Below, in pieces: positions 16,683-26,063 of a stretch of 64,000 nt of DNA. The stretch's first letter is position 1. Every line of letters begins with the position of its first letter. Position numbers and translations under genes: made by a program. Source of the DNA: Chelatococcus sambhunathii. Its GTDB lineage: Bacteria > Pseudomonadota > Alphaproteobacteria > Rhizobiales > Methylopilaceae. The stretch covers positions 43,501 through 107,500 of the forward strand of contig JADBEO010000007.1 of the NCBI GenBank assembly GCA_031316315.1, written 5' to 3'. A model generated the notes under the pieces. That model saw only the letters and a program-made list of their open reading frames with translations, made no database searches and was not told the DNA's origin.

Positions 16683-17462
16683 TTAGATCTTCTCGGCCTG
16701 ACGGCGCGCTTCGTTCGCGATCGGGTGTAGAACCGACGGGGCGATGTCTCCGGTCAGGCTGTAACCCATGCTGTCCTGCGCCCAGGCGAAGCCGGAAACG
16801 CCGTCGGCGCTTTGATCCGACATCGGCACGAACCGCTCCTGCATCGGCCGCATCAGCATGACGAGCCGCGATCCGCGGTCGTCGTCATACATGAGCATCG
16901 CGGCCGGCCCGTGCGGGGTCGGCACGACGCGGCCGCCCATGAACCGGTAGCCCGACGCGCTCAGGTCCGGGAGCGTGACGGGGCGCTTGAGGCGGTTCGA
17001 AATCCAGCGCAGCAGGCCGTCGCTGTCGCCGGCCTTGAGCTCGACCGGTCGGCTGTGGTCGGAGGCGTAGGTCACGAAGCTCGCGGAGGCCTCCTGCGCC
17101 AGCGCCGCGACGCCGACCGGTCGGCGCGGTTCGAACTGCCCTCGGCCGTACCAGCCTGCCCCGGCGCCGACGATCAGCATCGCGACCGCAGCCGCCATCG
17201 AGCCCCATCTCGGAAACGCCGAAACCTTGCGCCGATCAGCGACCAGACGCGCAATGCCGAGTTCGGCCGGCACGGGCTCCTCGGCGATCGGGCCGAACGC
17301 CTCCCGCAGGTCGGCGCGCTGGGCGGCGAGCTCCGCGACGCGACGCGCGACGTCCGGTCGGTCCGCGAGATAGGCCTCGACCTCGGCGCGGCGGCCGGCG
17401 TCGAGTTCGTCATCGACATAGGCTTGGAGATCGTCCTCCAGGATGGGGCGGACGGTCGTCAT
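16683..17462 (-). CDS. Anti-sigma factor (single membrane pass)
   Basis: 259 residues from ATG 17462, with GAGGAGGG upstream. The N-terminal helical region has the zinc-less anti-sigma pattern (DDLQAYVDDELDAGRRAEVE). One membrane helix follows (about 108-126, MAAAVAMLIVGAGAGWYG), then a periplasmic domain with a GGRVVPTPHGPAAMLMYDD core. It overlaps the sigma gene by 4 bases. Role: holds the ECF sigma factor at the membrane until a signal, probably oxidative given the neighbours, releases it. Confidence 0.88.
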   Translation of the reverse strand: MTTVRPILEDDLQAYVDDELDAGRRAEVEAYLADRPDVARRVAELAAQRADLREAFGPIAEEPVPAELGIARLVADRRKVSAFPRWGSMAAAVAMLIVGAGAGWYGRGQFEPRRPVGVAALAQEASASFVTYASDHSRPVELKAGDSDGLLRWISNRLKRPVTLPDLSASGYRFMGGRVVPTPHGPAAMLMYDDDRGSRLVMLMRPMQERFVPMSDQSADGVSGFAWAQDSMGYSLTGDIAPSVLHPIANEARRQAEKI

Positions 17463-17995
17463 TTCACCCTCCTCAGATGCGGCGTCGATCTTGGCGCCGC
17501 CCGGTCCACGGTTTCGGCCCGAAGCATTGCGGCGAGCCGCTCCCGCCCGCGCGACAGGCGCGACATGACCGTGCCGACGGGCACGGCCAGCACCTTGGCG
17601 GTTTGCGCATAGGACAGCCCTTCCACCGACACGAGCAGGATCACGCTGCGCTGCTCGTCCGGCAGTCGCGCCAGAGCGTTGACGAGCTCGCGGTGGCGCA
17701 GGCCGTTCTCCTGGCTGGCGTCGCGCGCGAAGACCGATGGGTCGGCGTCTTCGAGCGCGATATGCGCGCCTCGCCGGCGGGCCTGCGTGAAGCTGTTCAT
17801 CGCGAGATTGTGCAGGATCGTGAACAGCCAGGATTTGACGTCGCCGTCGGCCCGCCGCCCTCCCCAAGCCGAGATCGCGCGTTCGAGACAGTCCTGGACG
17901 AGATCATCGGCGGCGGACGGGTTTCGGAGCAGCGCTCTCGCGTAGCGCCGCAGCGCCGGAATGAGCGGCTCGATCAGGTCGATCATGTCTTGCAT
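17459..17995 (-). CDS. ECF-family RNA polymerase sigma factor
   Basis: 178 residues from ATG 17995 (MQDMIDLIEP); the next Met three codons on is an alternative. Region 2 is recognisable (LLRNPSAADDLVQDCLERAI) and region 4 has the helix-turn-helix (LSYAQTAKVLAVPVGTVMSR). It is linked to a downstream anti-sigma gene and to upstream catalase and cytochrome b genes, all leftward with gaps under 10 bases. It probably autoregulates this oxidative-stress operon. Confidence 0.92.
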   Translation of the reverse strand: MQDMIDLIEPLIPALRRYARALLRNPSAADDLVQDCLERAISAWGGRRADGDVKSWLFTILHNLAMNSFTQARRRGAHIALEDADPSVFARDASQENGLRHRELVNALARLPDEQRSVILLVSVEGLSYAQTAKVLAVPVGTVMSRLSRGRERLAAMLRAETVDRAAPRSTPHLRRVK

Positions 17996-18003
17996 GATTG
18001 AGC

Positions 18004-18567
18004 TCAGCTTCGGCTGTTTTGCGGGACGCGCCTGCGGAACGACAGCGTCGCCATGCTGCCGAAAACGCCGTCGCGAAGGATCAAGCCGTGCAGCAACGCG
18101 GCAGCGAGGTGCAACAGGAAGGCCGCGAACAGCCCGTAGGCCAAGACGCCATGGACGCGGCGCAGCCATGCGTGAAGCATCGGGTCCGGCGACAGCAGTC
18201 GCGGCAGAGCCCATGAGCCGAACAGGTCGATCGGGTAGTCGCCCGCCGAAAGCATGGCCCAGCCGACGAGCGGCAAGGCGAACATCAGCCCGTAAAGCGC
18301 GACATGCGACGCCTTGGCCGCGAGCTTCTGGAGCCGCGGCATGTCGGCTGGCAGCGGCGGCGGCGGGTTGAAGAGCCGGTTGATCAGCCGGATCGCGGCG
18401 AGCGCGAGGATCGCGATCCCGATCGGTTGGTGGATCGACACCAGCCGGTGATAGTTCGACAGCGACGCCACCATCGCGACCCCGATGAACAGCATCGCGA
18501 TGATCAACGCCGCCATCGTCCAGTGCAGAATCCGCGAGGCGAGCGTGAAGACGACGGGCCTGGTCAT
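18004..18567 (-). CDS. Cytochrome b561-type membrane protein
   Basis: 187 residues with four membrane helices. Heme-ligand histidines lie in the expected places (ILHWTMAALI, LVSIHQPIG, KASHVALYG, LHAWLRRVHGVLAYG). It belongs to the prokaryotic cytochrome b561 family, which moves electrons between quinol and periplasmic acceptors. It is coupled to the preceding catalase gene (TGATG overlap), so it may feed or receive electrons from that exported peroxidase. This pairing is inference. Confidence 0.88.
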   Translation of the reverse strand: MTRPVVFTLASRILHWTMAALIIAMLFIGVAMVASLSNYHRLVSIHQPIGIAILALAAIRLINRLFNPPPPLPADMPRLQKLAAKASHVALYGLMFALPLVGWAMLSAGDYPIDLFGSWALPRLLSPDPMLHAWLRRVHGVLAYGLFAAFLLHLAAALLHGLILRDGVFGSMATLSFRRRVPQNSRS

Positions 18568-19664
18568 CAGCGCGTCCCGCCGGTCAACGTCGCGACCGCG
18601 CTCGCGGCCTTTGGTTCGCCCTCACGCCGGGTGAAGGAGCGCGCATAGGCGGCCGACCGGGCGCTCAGCAGAGGATCGTCCGAGGGCTCGATGCCTGCGG
18701 GCAAAATCAGGGGATCAAAGTTGACGTCGCGGCAGCGCCCCTCTGCTTCGCCTTCGACGTGGTCGATGACGAGCGTCCCGGCGTCGACGGTCCGGCGGCC
18801 GGCGGGCCAGGGCAGAGTCGCGTCGTTCGTCGGATCCTCGGGCGCGCCGACGGTTACCACGAGCCGCCACCTCGCGGGCGCGCCGTCGGCGTTGACGCGC
18901 TTGATGAGCGCTTCGAACAGGCCGTTCTTGTCGTCCGCAGGGGCCGGTTCGCCGACTGTTCCCGTCGGAATCGGCACGACCGCCCATCGGACCGATGAGA
19001 CGGCGCCGTCGTCGTTTCGAAAACGGAACGCGTTCAGGCTGTTGAACGTGTCGTCGGCGAAACCCGACATCACGACGCGCGCCTTGATCAGCGCGACCGC
19101 CTTCGCGCTTTCGGGATGCGCGGCGAAGAACGCGGCCATCCTGGCGGGGTCGGGCTTGCCCGTAGCGGGATCCGGGGCGCTCGCGATCAGCTGCTCTTGA
19201 AACGCCGCGGGTGTGCTCACGGGGAAAACCGGGATGTCGTTCATGCCCGTCCGCCATTCCTCGCCGCCCGGCAGCTGGAACCGCAACGCCAGACTGCGGA
19301 CGGTGGCGGTGGCGTCGGCCGCATAAGGCCGCCCGCCGGCGAGCGCGAAGCGACCGGTGACCGGCGTCTCGCCGGCGCGGAAGACGCTCGCCTTCGACAG
19401 CGGCGCCGCCGCGCCGGAGCTCTGGAAGACGCCCGAGACGCAGACGCCCTTCGCGTGGTTGCGGCGGAAGCCATCGTGGCGCCCGTTGATCCGCTCGAAC
19501 GTGTCGACGATCCGCGCGGGCGTCAGGGCCCCCGGAGAGAGCCATCCGCCGGCGTAAGCGAATGCGGCCGTGGTCGCGCACAGCGTCGCCGCGATCGCGC
19601 CGAGCCGCAGCGCGATCGCCCGCTTCGGAAGCCGCCCCGCTTCGCCAGTTCTGTCGCTCGTCAT
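18567..19664 (-). CDS. Catalase-family peroxidase, membrane-anchored or exported
   Basis: 365 residues from ATG 19664, with AAGGGG upstream. An N-terminal hydrophobic segment (about 18-40) exports it. The heme catalase core is the short type: the distal His region RRNHAKGVCVSGVFQSSG, the SLALRFQLPGG strand, NDIPVFPVSTP, and the proximal Tyr region in SARSAAYARSF. It lacks the C-terminal domains of full catalases and is close in size to SrpA-like peroxidases. It is the first gene of the peroxidase-cytochrome-sigma-anti-sigma operon. Confidence 0.9.
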   Translation of the reverse strand: MTSDRTGEAGRLPKRAIALRLGAIAATLCATTAAFAYAGGWLSPGALTPARIVDTFERINGRHDGFRRNHAKGVCVSGVFQSSGAAAPLSKASVFRAGETPVTGRFALAGGRPYAADATATVRSLALRFQLPGGEEWRTGMNDIPVFPVSTPAAFQEQLIASAPDPATGKPDPARMAAFFAAHPESAKAVALIKARVVMSGFADDTFNSLNAFRFRNDDGAVSSVRWAVVPIPTGTVGEPAPADDKNGLFEALIKRVNADGAPARWRLVVTVGAPEDPTNDATLPWPAGRRTVDAGTLVIDHVEGEAEGRCRDVNFDPLILPAGIEPSDDPLLSARSAAYARSFTRREGEPKAASAVATLTGGTR

Positions 19665-19728
19665 CACGCACCCCTTCTCGTCCTGACGAGTGGGACAGCG
19701 CCGATCGCGGAAAATTCCCGGACCGGCG

Positions 19729-20358
19729 TTATTTTTTTGTCCCCGAGAATGTCTCGTTTGACGAGCCCGATCCCATCAGCAGAGATCTTGCCATCTCCTG
19801 AGCTTTTTCTTCGAGAGTCTCGTCCCGGAGCTCGCCTGCGGTCCAGAACGACAGCACGCCTCGAAACGCAAAGGCGAGCTGCTCTGGCAAGCGGCGCAGC
19901 GCGTCCGCTCGCCGTTCTGCGCTTAGGCCGTCGCCATCATCCAGCGCCAGAGCCCAAAACGCGGACGAGCGCGCCAAGACCTCTCCGGAAGTGGGACCCG
20001 GGGCCCCGATCCAGCCCATCACGGCCCGATTGACCTCGGGCTCCTCCAGCATCACCTCGGTTGCGATCGCGACCGCCAAGCGCAGCCTCTCCGCCGCGTC
20101 TCCGGTTGGGCGGGCGGCCCCATAACGCGCTTCCATCGTAGCGATCCGACGCCCCGACAGGGCGTGCATCAGCGCGGCCTTGCCGCCGAACTGGTTGAAC
20201 GGGGTCGCAAAGCTGACGCTGGCCTCGGCAGCGAGGTCGCGCATCGAGAACTCCGCCTTGCCCTGCCGCAGTAGCCGCTCCGCTGCGTCCAGCACCTTCT
20301 GGCGAAGCGGCTCGCCTCGGACCGAATGCGAGGCGAATTTGGTCTTGCTCTGGCTCAT
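19729..20358 (-). CDS. TetR/AcrR-family transcriptional repressor
   Basis: 209 residues. The N-terminal helix-turn-helix matches TetR regulators (LDAAERLLRQGKAEFSMRDL, then ASVSFATPFNQFGGK). The rest is an all-helical ligand domain. It is divergent from the SDR gene, with a 14-bp perfect palindrome between their starts, so it very likely controls that gene and itself. The inducer is unknown. Confidence 0.9.
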   Translation of the reverse strand: MSQSKTKFASHSVRGEPLRQKVLDAAERLLRQGKAEFSMRDLAAEASVSFATPFNQFGGKAALMHALSGRRIATMEARYGAARPTGDAAERLRLAVAIATEVMLEEPEVNRAVMGWIGAPGPTSGEVLARSSAFWALALDDGDGLSAERRADALRRLPEQLAFAFRGVLSFWTAGELRDETLEEKAQEMARSLLMGSGSSNETFSGTKK

Positions 20359-20366
20359 CGCGGATC

Positions 20367-20380
20367 TATATCATGATATA
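20367..20380. promoter_or_regulatory. TetR-type operator palindrome
   Basis: The perfect 14-bp palindrome TATATCATGATATA lies in the 49-base gap between divergent tetR (start 20358) and SDR (start 20408) genes. It also supplies AT-rich -10-like elements for both directions. Assignment to the TetR protein is by position and symmetry. Confidence 0.7.
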
Positions 20381-20407
20381 ATTAATTGTCGACACGGAGT
20401 CGCCGAC

Positions 20408-21259
20408 ATGGCTTGCCCTCATCAAACATTCCTCATCACCGGCGTCAGCTCCGGCCTTGGCCGCGCATTCGCGGCGGGCGCGCTTGCGGCCGGGCATCGT
20501 GTCGTCGGTACAGTCCGGCGCGGAGCCGACGGCGAAGTTTTCGCGAGGCTCGCGCCGGATCGCGCTTATCCGCTGCTGCTCGACGTGACCGACTTCGACG
20601 CGATCCCGGCCGCCGTGGCGGAAGCCGAGAGGCTGGCGGGTCCGATTGACGTGCTGGTCAACAACGCCGGCTACGGCCAGGAGGGCGCGCTGGAGGAGTC
20701 CTCGATCGACGACCTCGAGCGGCAGTTCGCCGCCAACGTGTTCGGCCCGGTCGCGCTGATGAAGGCGGTTTTGCCGGGGATGCGGAAGCGACGCAGCGGA
20801 CGCATCGTCAACGTGACCTCGATGGGCGGCTTCATCACCATGCCGGGGATCTCGTTCTACTGCGGCAGCAAGTTCGCGCTCGAGGGCGTCTCCGAAGCGC
20901 TCGGCAAGGAGGTCGCGGGCTTCGGCGTAAAAGTGACCGCGCTCGCGCCGGGTCAGTTCCGGACCGACTGGGCAGGCCGCTCGATGGAACGCGCGGCGCG
21001 CAGCATCCCCGATTATGACGCGGTCATGGACCCGATCCGCGCCGCGCGGCAGGCGAAGAGCGGCGCCCAGCCGGGCGATCCGGCCAAGGCGGCGCACGCG
21101 CTGCTCGCGCTCGTCGAGGCGGAGAACCCGCCGACCCGCCTGTTCCTGGGCGAGGACGCGCTTGGCGTCGTCGAGCAGAAACTCAACGCTATGCGGGCGG
21201 AAATTTCGACGTGGAACGCTCTCTCCCGTTCCACGAGCTTCGTCGCGGACGCTGCCTGA
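20408..21259 (+). CDS. Short-chain dehydrogenase/reductase
   Basis: 283 residues from ATG 20408. The nucleotide-binding motif TGVSSGLGRAFA is at the N-terminus. NNAGYG (about 82) and the catalytic Ser and YxxxK follow (NVTSMGGFITM, SFYCGSKFALEGVSE). Classical SDR with NADP preference suggested by the Arg-rich loop. The substrate is not predictable. It is controlled by the divergent TetR gene and convergent with the AraC-type gene. Confidence 0.9.
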   Translation: MACPHQTFLITGVSSGLGRAFAAGALAAGHRVVGTVRRGADGEVFARLAPDRAYPLLLDVTDFDAIPAAVAEAERLAGPIDVLVNNAGYGQEGALEESSIDDLERQFAANVFGPVALMKAVLPGMRKRRSGRIVNVTSMGGFITMPGISFYCGSKFALEGVSEALGKEVAGFGVKVTALAPGQFRTDWAGRSMERAARSIPDYDAVMDPIRAARQAKSGAQPGDPAKAAHALLALVEAENPPTRLFLGEDALGVVEQKLNAMRAEISTWNALSRSTSFVADAA

Positions 21260-21269
21260 CGCCGCAGCC

Positions 21270-22163
21270 TCACACCGAGCCGCCCGACGTCTGCGCGCTT
21301 CGCGGCGAGTGCCCGAAGAAATCCTTATAGGCGCGGCTGAAGGCGGCCTCCGATGCGTAGCCGATGCGCAGGCCGACCTCTCCGGCCCGCGCGCCGGGCT
21401 CGGCCAGCATGCGACGGGCGAGGCCGAGACGCCATTCGTTCTGGTAGCGCAGCGGAGACCGGCCGACGAGCGTCGAGAAGCGGTCGCTGAAATTGGACCG
21501 CGACATGCCGGCCGCCTCCGCGAGAGACGCGACGCTCCAGCGGCGCATGGGCTCGGCATGGATCATCTTCAGGCAACGCGCGACGCGCGCGTCGGAGAGC
21601 CCGCCGAGCCATCCCGAGGCGCGACCGAGCTGCACCCAGGTCCGCAGCACGCGGATCACCACGAGATCGATCAGCCGCGAGATCATCAGGCCTGATCCCG
21701 GCTGCACGTCGTCGGTCTCGATCAGCATGAAACGTACGACGCCGTCGATCCACTCGGCCGCCTCCGCGCGGCCGAGATGAATGCAGCCGGGCAGCGCGAA
21801 CAGCATGCCTCGCAGGCTGTCCGGATCGAACCAGAACCGGCAGACCACGAGCTCGGCGCGCCCGTCGACGGCGCAAAGCTCTCTGTCGCCGGGTCCATGC
21901 GCCAGCAGCACAATCTCGCCCGCGCCGACGGGCAAAGCTGCTTCCCCGCCTTCGCCGAGGCGCGCGGCGCCCTTGGTGACGACCACGACATGGGCTTCGC
22001 CAGCGCTCATCTCGAGCCGTTCGCCGACGGCGAGCGAGCGGGCGGACACGTGATCGCCCGTGAGCCGGATCTGCGACAGCACGCTCGACAGGAGATCGAC
22101 AGAAGCGGCGTCGGACGCGCCGCCTTCCGGACGAACGATCAAGTTTTCCAGTGGATCCGCCAT
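21270..22163 (-). CDS. AraC-family transcriptional regulator (cupin-type)
   Basis: 297 residues from ATG 22163. The N-terminal half is a cupin-like ligand domain of the type found in AraC regulators with SDR targets (VVVVTKGAARLGEGG, LLAHGPGDREL). The C-terminal half holds two helix-turn-helix motifs (WSVASLAEAAGMSRSNFSDR and VGLRIGYASEAAFSRAYKDF). Convergent with the SDR gene by 10 bases. The effector is unknown. Confidence 0.9.
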   Translation of the reverse strand: MADPLENLIVRPEGGASDAASVDLLSSVLSQIRLTGDHVSARSLAVGERLEMSAGEAHVVVVTKGAARLGEGGEAALPVGAGEIVLLAHGPGDRELCAVDGRAELVVCRFWFDPDSLRGMLFALPGCIHLGRAEAAEWIDGVVRFMLIETDDVQPGSGLMISRLIDLVVIRVLRTWVQLGRASGWLGGLSDARVARCLKMIHAEPMRRWSVASLAEAAGMSRSNFSDRFSTLVGRSPLRYQNEWRLGLARRMLAEPGARAGEVGLRIGYASEAAFSRAYKDFFGHSPRSAQTSGGSV

Positions 22164-22318
22164 GGCTGCCACCACTCTCAAGCCGTAACTCAGGAGGCGA
22201 GGACGGCGGCTATCGGCCTGATAACACGCCGCTTCAGAACCCGACACACATCCTGGCGAGACGGACCGACACAGATCGGATCGTCCGACTGTCGCCGGAA
22301 AGAACCGAGAGTTGATCC

Positions 22319-22927
22319 ATGACGATTCAGATGACGCCCCAGCCCGACCGCATCGACGACCCGCGCTGGCTGAGAAACTACGCCCTTGCCCGCGCGGCGT
22401 TCTCGATCGCGTGGGTGGCGGCCGCTTTGCTGATTGGCCGACACGCGCCGTTGGCCGCCGCCGCGCTCCTCGTCGCCTATCCCGCATGGGACGCGATCGC
22501 CAATCTCGTCGACGCCCGGCGCAACGGCGGTCTGCGCCTCAACCGAAGCCAGACCCTCAACGCAACCGCTAGCGCCGTCACCACGCTCGCGGTGGTCATC
22601 GCGCTTGGCGTCGGCCCGCACGCGGTCCTCGCGGTGTTCGGCGTCTGGGCGATCCTCGCAGGGCTGTTCCAATTGCTGACCGGCGTGCGTCGATGGAGCC
22701 TTGGGGCGCAATGGGCGATGGTTCTCAGCGGCGCCCAGTCCACGCTCGCCGGAGCGTTCATGATCAAGCAGGCGACCGACGCCGTCGTTCCCGGCATCGT
22801 GGACATCGCGCCCTACGCGGCCTTCGGCGCCTTCTACTTCCTCATGTCGGCAATTTGGATGACGGTGAAGCAGCTCCGGTCGCCGGTCGAGAGCCTTCAG
22901 CCGTCGGCGCCGCGAGCCTCGAACTGA
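22319..22927 (+). CDS. DUF308-like membrane protein
   Basis: 202 residues with six predicted membrane helices, in the pattern of HdeD/DUF308 proteins (AAFGAFYFLMSAIWMTVKQL at the end). No catalytic motif. It is divergent from the AraC-type gene, which may control it; the 155-base gap holds no obvious repeat. DUF308 members are linked to acid or general stress tolerance, but the role here is unknown. Confidence 0.7.
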   Translation: MTIQMTPQPDRIDDPRWLRNYALARAAFSIAWVAAALLIGRHAPLAAAALLVAYPAWDAIANLVDARRNGGLRLNRSQTLNATASAVTTLAVVIALGVGPHAVLAVFGVWAILAGLFQLLTGVRRWSLGAQWAMVLSGAQSTLAGAFMIKQATDAVVPGIVDIAPYAAFGAFYFLMSAIWMTVKQLRSPVESLQPSAPRASN

Positions 22928-23012
22928 GAGACGACAAACGTGACGAACTGAAGGTCGGCGGCCGGCGACCTTCAGTGAACCTGCTCGCCGGGGCGCGAAC
23001 CTCCCCAAATGT

Positions 23013-23865
23013 CTACAGAGGCGCCTCAGCGACAGCGTCGAAGTCGGTCGCGATCGAGACATCGCGCCAGGCGGCGATGTCGGCCCGAAAGGCTTCGAGC
23101 TTTCGCTCAGCCGTCGCATGAGCGCGCGGCCCGATCGGAAGATGGAGCGGCGGATGCTCGGCGTCGATCGCGCGCAGCATGGCGGCGACGGCCTTGGCCG
23201 GGTTCTCCCGCTTGCCGACCGTCATTGGTCTCCCGATAGCGTCGTCTCGCCCGGACGGTCTCCGCGTAGGCGTCGATCTCGCGCGCGGCGGTCGCCATGG
23301 AGCGGCCCAGGAACTCGGTGCGGAAGGGGCCGGGTTCGACGATGATCACCTTCAGCCCGAGAGGGCCAAGCTCATGGGCGAGCGCCTCGGACAGGCCTTC
23401 CACGGCGAATTTGGTCGCGTTGTAAAAGCCGAAGCCTGCGGAGCCGGCGATCCCGGCGCCGGACGAGAGATTGACGACGCGCCCGCCTGGGCGCCTGCGA
23501 AGCGCCGGCAAGGCGGCTCGCGTGGTCTCGATTAAGCCGAAGACGTTGACCTCGAACAGCGGACGATACTCGCGAGGCTCCGCCTCCTCGATGGCGCCGA
23601 TAAAGCCGAAGCCGGCATTATTGACGAGGACGTCCAGTCCGCCGAACACATGCTCGGCCAAAGCCACCGCCTTCGCGGCGTCGCCTGCGCGGGTGACGTC
23701 GAGCGAGATGGCCCGAACCGTCTTCGGGAAGCGCTCGCACAGGGGCTGCAGGTCGTCGGCGGAGCGGGCGGTGGCGACGAGCCGGTCGCCACGCGCTGCG
23801 ACGGCTTCAGCAAGCTGCCGGCCGAGGCCCGACGAGCATCCTGTGATCAGCCAGGTTTTCATCAT
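23013..23865 (-). pseudogene. Short-chain dehydrogenase gene with one frameshift
   Basis: The N-terminal 210 residues read cleanly from ATG 23865: TGCSSGLGRQLA, NNAGFGF, NLSSGAGIAGSAGFGFYNAT with YxxxK. After DAYAETVRA the open frame turns Arg-rich. The expected ending continues in another frame (GRPMTVGKRENPAKAVAAML through FDAVAEAPL, to 23013). One base too many, or two missing, near 23245-23262 explains it. Repaired length is about 283 residues, matching the SDR at 20408. It is divergent from the LysR-type gene, a usual pairing. Confidence 0.8.
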
Positions 23866-24018
23866 CTTCTCCTTCAGCTTCTGAGCGCGAACGCGCGCAA
23901 ACGACAGGACGCGCCTGATCGGGCTCGTTTCAATGAGACGAGGAGAAATGAGGCGATTGAGGTTGTTCGATAACTGACGGTACCGTACTTCGTCGGTTCA
24001 TTTCTGTGGGGCAGTGCA

Positions 24019-24891
24019 ATGGAATGGAGCGACGTCCGGATCTTTCTGGCGGTCGCACGTGCCGGCACGCTGGGCGCCGCCGCGCGGGCGCTTCGTTTGA
24101 GCCATCCGACCGTCGGACGCCGGCTCAAAGCGCTTGAAGAGGCCACAGGCCACACCTTGTTCCAGAGAACGGCCGAAGGCTTCATTCCGACGGAGGAAGG
24201 CGCAGCCGTCATCGCGCTGGCGGAGCAGATGGAAGACGGCGCGCTGGCCATCGAACGCCGGCTCGCAGGACAGGAGCAAGAACTCCGCGGCACCCTGCGG
24301 ATATCGTCCGCCGACTGGTTCGGGGCATATGTGCTGCCGCCGATCGTCAAGGAATATGCGGAGGCGTATCCGCACGTCGACGTGGAGATCCTCACCGGCA
24401 CGCGCCTCTTCAGCCTCGCGCAGCGGGAGGCCGACATCGCCTTTCGAATCGTGCCGTTCGACGGTCCCGACATCGTGCAGCGGCGGCTCGTCCGTCTGCC
24501 GTACGGAGCCTATGTCGCGACGGAGCTCCCCGAACCCGTTTACGGAGACGGGGATGGCTTCAGGTTGATCACGCACGACACGTCGACAGGCCAGTTTCCG
24601 GATATCGACTGGCTCGCGCAGAGCTTCCCGAATGCGAGAACAATTGTTCGCTCGAACAATCGCAACGTTCAAAGCCGCATGTGCGGTCAAGGCGTCGGCA
24701 TCGCCGTCCTGCCGCGGGTGGTCGGCGACCAGATGACGGACCTGCGCAGGCTCGACCTACCTTCTGAGCCGCCCTCTCGCGACATCTGGATGGGCTATCA
24801 CAAGGACATCAAGCGTCTGCAGCGATTGCGGGCGTTCATCGCCATGGCGACCGACCATATCGCGGCGGGGCGAGAACAGCGCGGAAAGTAG
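24019..24891 (+). CDS. LysR-family transcriptional regulator
   Basis: 290 residues from ATG 24019. The winged helix-turn-helix of LysR proteins is plain (FLAVARAGTLGAAARALRLS, then HPTVGRRLKALEE). A two-lobe substrate-binding domain follows (RISSADWFGAYVLPPIV, QGVGIAVLPRVVG). It is divergent from the broken SDR gene, which is its probable target; the gap of about 150 bases has no obvious inverted repeat. Confidence 0.92.
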   Translation: MEWSDVRIFLAVARAGTLGAAARALRLSHPTVGRRLKALEEATGHTLFQRTAEGFIPTEEGAAVIALAEQMEDGALAIERRLAGQEQELRGTLRISSADWFGAYVLPPIVKEYAEAYPHVDVEILTGTRLFSLAQREADIAFRIVPFDGPDIVQRRLVRLPYGAYVATELPEPVYGDGDGFRLITHDTSTGQFPDIDWLAQSFPNARTIVRSNNRNVQSRMCGQGVGIAVLPRVVGDQMTDLRRLDLPSEPPSRDIWMGYHKDIKRLQRLRAFIAMATDHIAAGREQRGK

Positions 24892-25057
24892 GTGCTGAGC
24901 GCTTCGGATTAAGGACAGGTCTGCAAACCTCAGCTTCACGCGACTGCGGCGGGCGCGCGCCGCAAACAACGCCGCACCGCATGCACGCACACATTCGAAC
25001 GGAGACCGTTCAGGTTTGTAAGTTGATGGCCGACCTCACTCGGCCCAAAACCTCGCT

Positions 25058-25352
25058 ATGTCGCACGCCATTTCCATAGTCACCTGCCGCGGCGGCACGT
25101 ATTTCGATCGCGACTACTATGTCGACGTTCACCTGCCGCTGGCGCTCGAGCGCTGGCGACGGGCTGGAAAGCGCCGCCGCCTTCTTTCCCCGCGATGTCG
25201 ACGCGGTCGATGTCTCAGTGGGCGTCTACAGGTTTCGCGACGAGGCCGCGTTGCGGACGGCGCTCGCGTCGGAAGAGACGGAGGCGGTGATGGCGGACGT
25301 CCCCCGCTTCACCGACGCGGCCGTGTCTCGCAGCATCGCGTTCCCGCTCTGA
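25058..25352 (+). pseudogene. EthD-domain small protein with one frameshift
   Basis: From ATG 25058 the frame reads ISIVTCRGGTYFDRDYYVDV and HLPLALERW, typical of the EthD ferredoxin-like dimeric fold. It then breaks. The remainder is in a second frame: DGLESAAAFFPRDVDAVDVS, then VYRFRDEAALRTALAS, then ETEAVMADVPRFTD, ending 25352. One extra base near 25155 explains the break; the repaired protein is about 97 residues, a normal EthD length. Function unknown. Confidence 0.7.
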
Positions 25353-25427
25353 CCTCGTCATCCAGCGCGACCGCGGCGAACGCCAGCATCGCCGCGGCCC
25401 GAATGACGTGGACGCTTTTCGCGCTGC

Positions 25428-25958
25428 TCAGTCCTCGTCCTGCCATCTGCGCAGATCCGTCTGGTCGTGATAGGCCATCCGGTCAGGCGTGGTGATGAAC
25501 TCCATCGTCGTGCCCCAGGGCGTGCGGCCGTAGCAGACCCTGTTTCCGGCCCCCCTCTCAGTCGCGTAGGGAATGGCGCGCGGCGCGGTGAAGGGTGTGC
25601 CTCCCGCCTTCTCGAAGCGCGCGACCGACGCCTCGATGTCGTCGGTGTAGAGAGCGAAGTGCGTGATGCCGAAGTCGCTCGCCCGGACCGGCTGGGTTTG
25701 CTCCGGGCCGTGCATTTCGAAGAGCTCGATGTCGGCTCCGGTCCCGATCTTGACCATTGCCTGCGCGCGCACGACCGTTCCGGGAGACGCCCCGACGGCG
25801 CGCTCGAACTCGGGTCCCTGCCGCGGTGGATCCAGTGGCCCGAAGGACTGGTAGATCAGTTGGCCGCCGAAAGCCTCCATAAGGAATACTTTCGCCGCTT
25901 CGATGTCCGGCACCGTGATGCCGATGTGATTGACGCCGCGAATGACAGGCGAAGTCAT
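25428..25958 (-). CDS. VOC-family (glyoxalase/dioxygenase superfamily) protein
   Basis: 176 residues with GGAG upstream of the ATG. Two beta-alpha-beta-beta-beta modules are visible. The metal-binding pattern includes His in NHIGITVPDI, His in THFALYTDDI, and Glu in GTTMEFITTP. The substrate cannot be predicted; relatives include glyoxalases and ring-cleavage dioxygenases. It is followed by the leftward broken EthD locus on the other strand and preceded by an alpha/beta hydrolase, so this may be a small catabolic group. Confidence 0.85.
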   Translation of the reverse strand: MTSPVIRGVNHIGITVPDIEAAKVFLMEAFGGQLIYQSFGPLDPPRQGPEFERAVGASPGTVVRAQAMVKIGTGADIELFEMHGPEQTQPVRASDFGITHFALYTDDIEASVARFEKAGGTPFTAPRAIPYATERGAGNRVCYGRTPWGTTMEFITTPDRMAYHDQTDLRRWQDED

Positions 25959-26063
25959 GGCAGTCTCCTTTCAAGTTTAATCGAGGTGATCGCGGCCCGC
26001 CGGGCGCGGGCTCGTCCGCACCGTCGAGATCCGGCTGGCTGGCCGTAACGAGGACGCCGAGCT

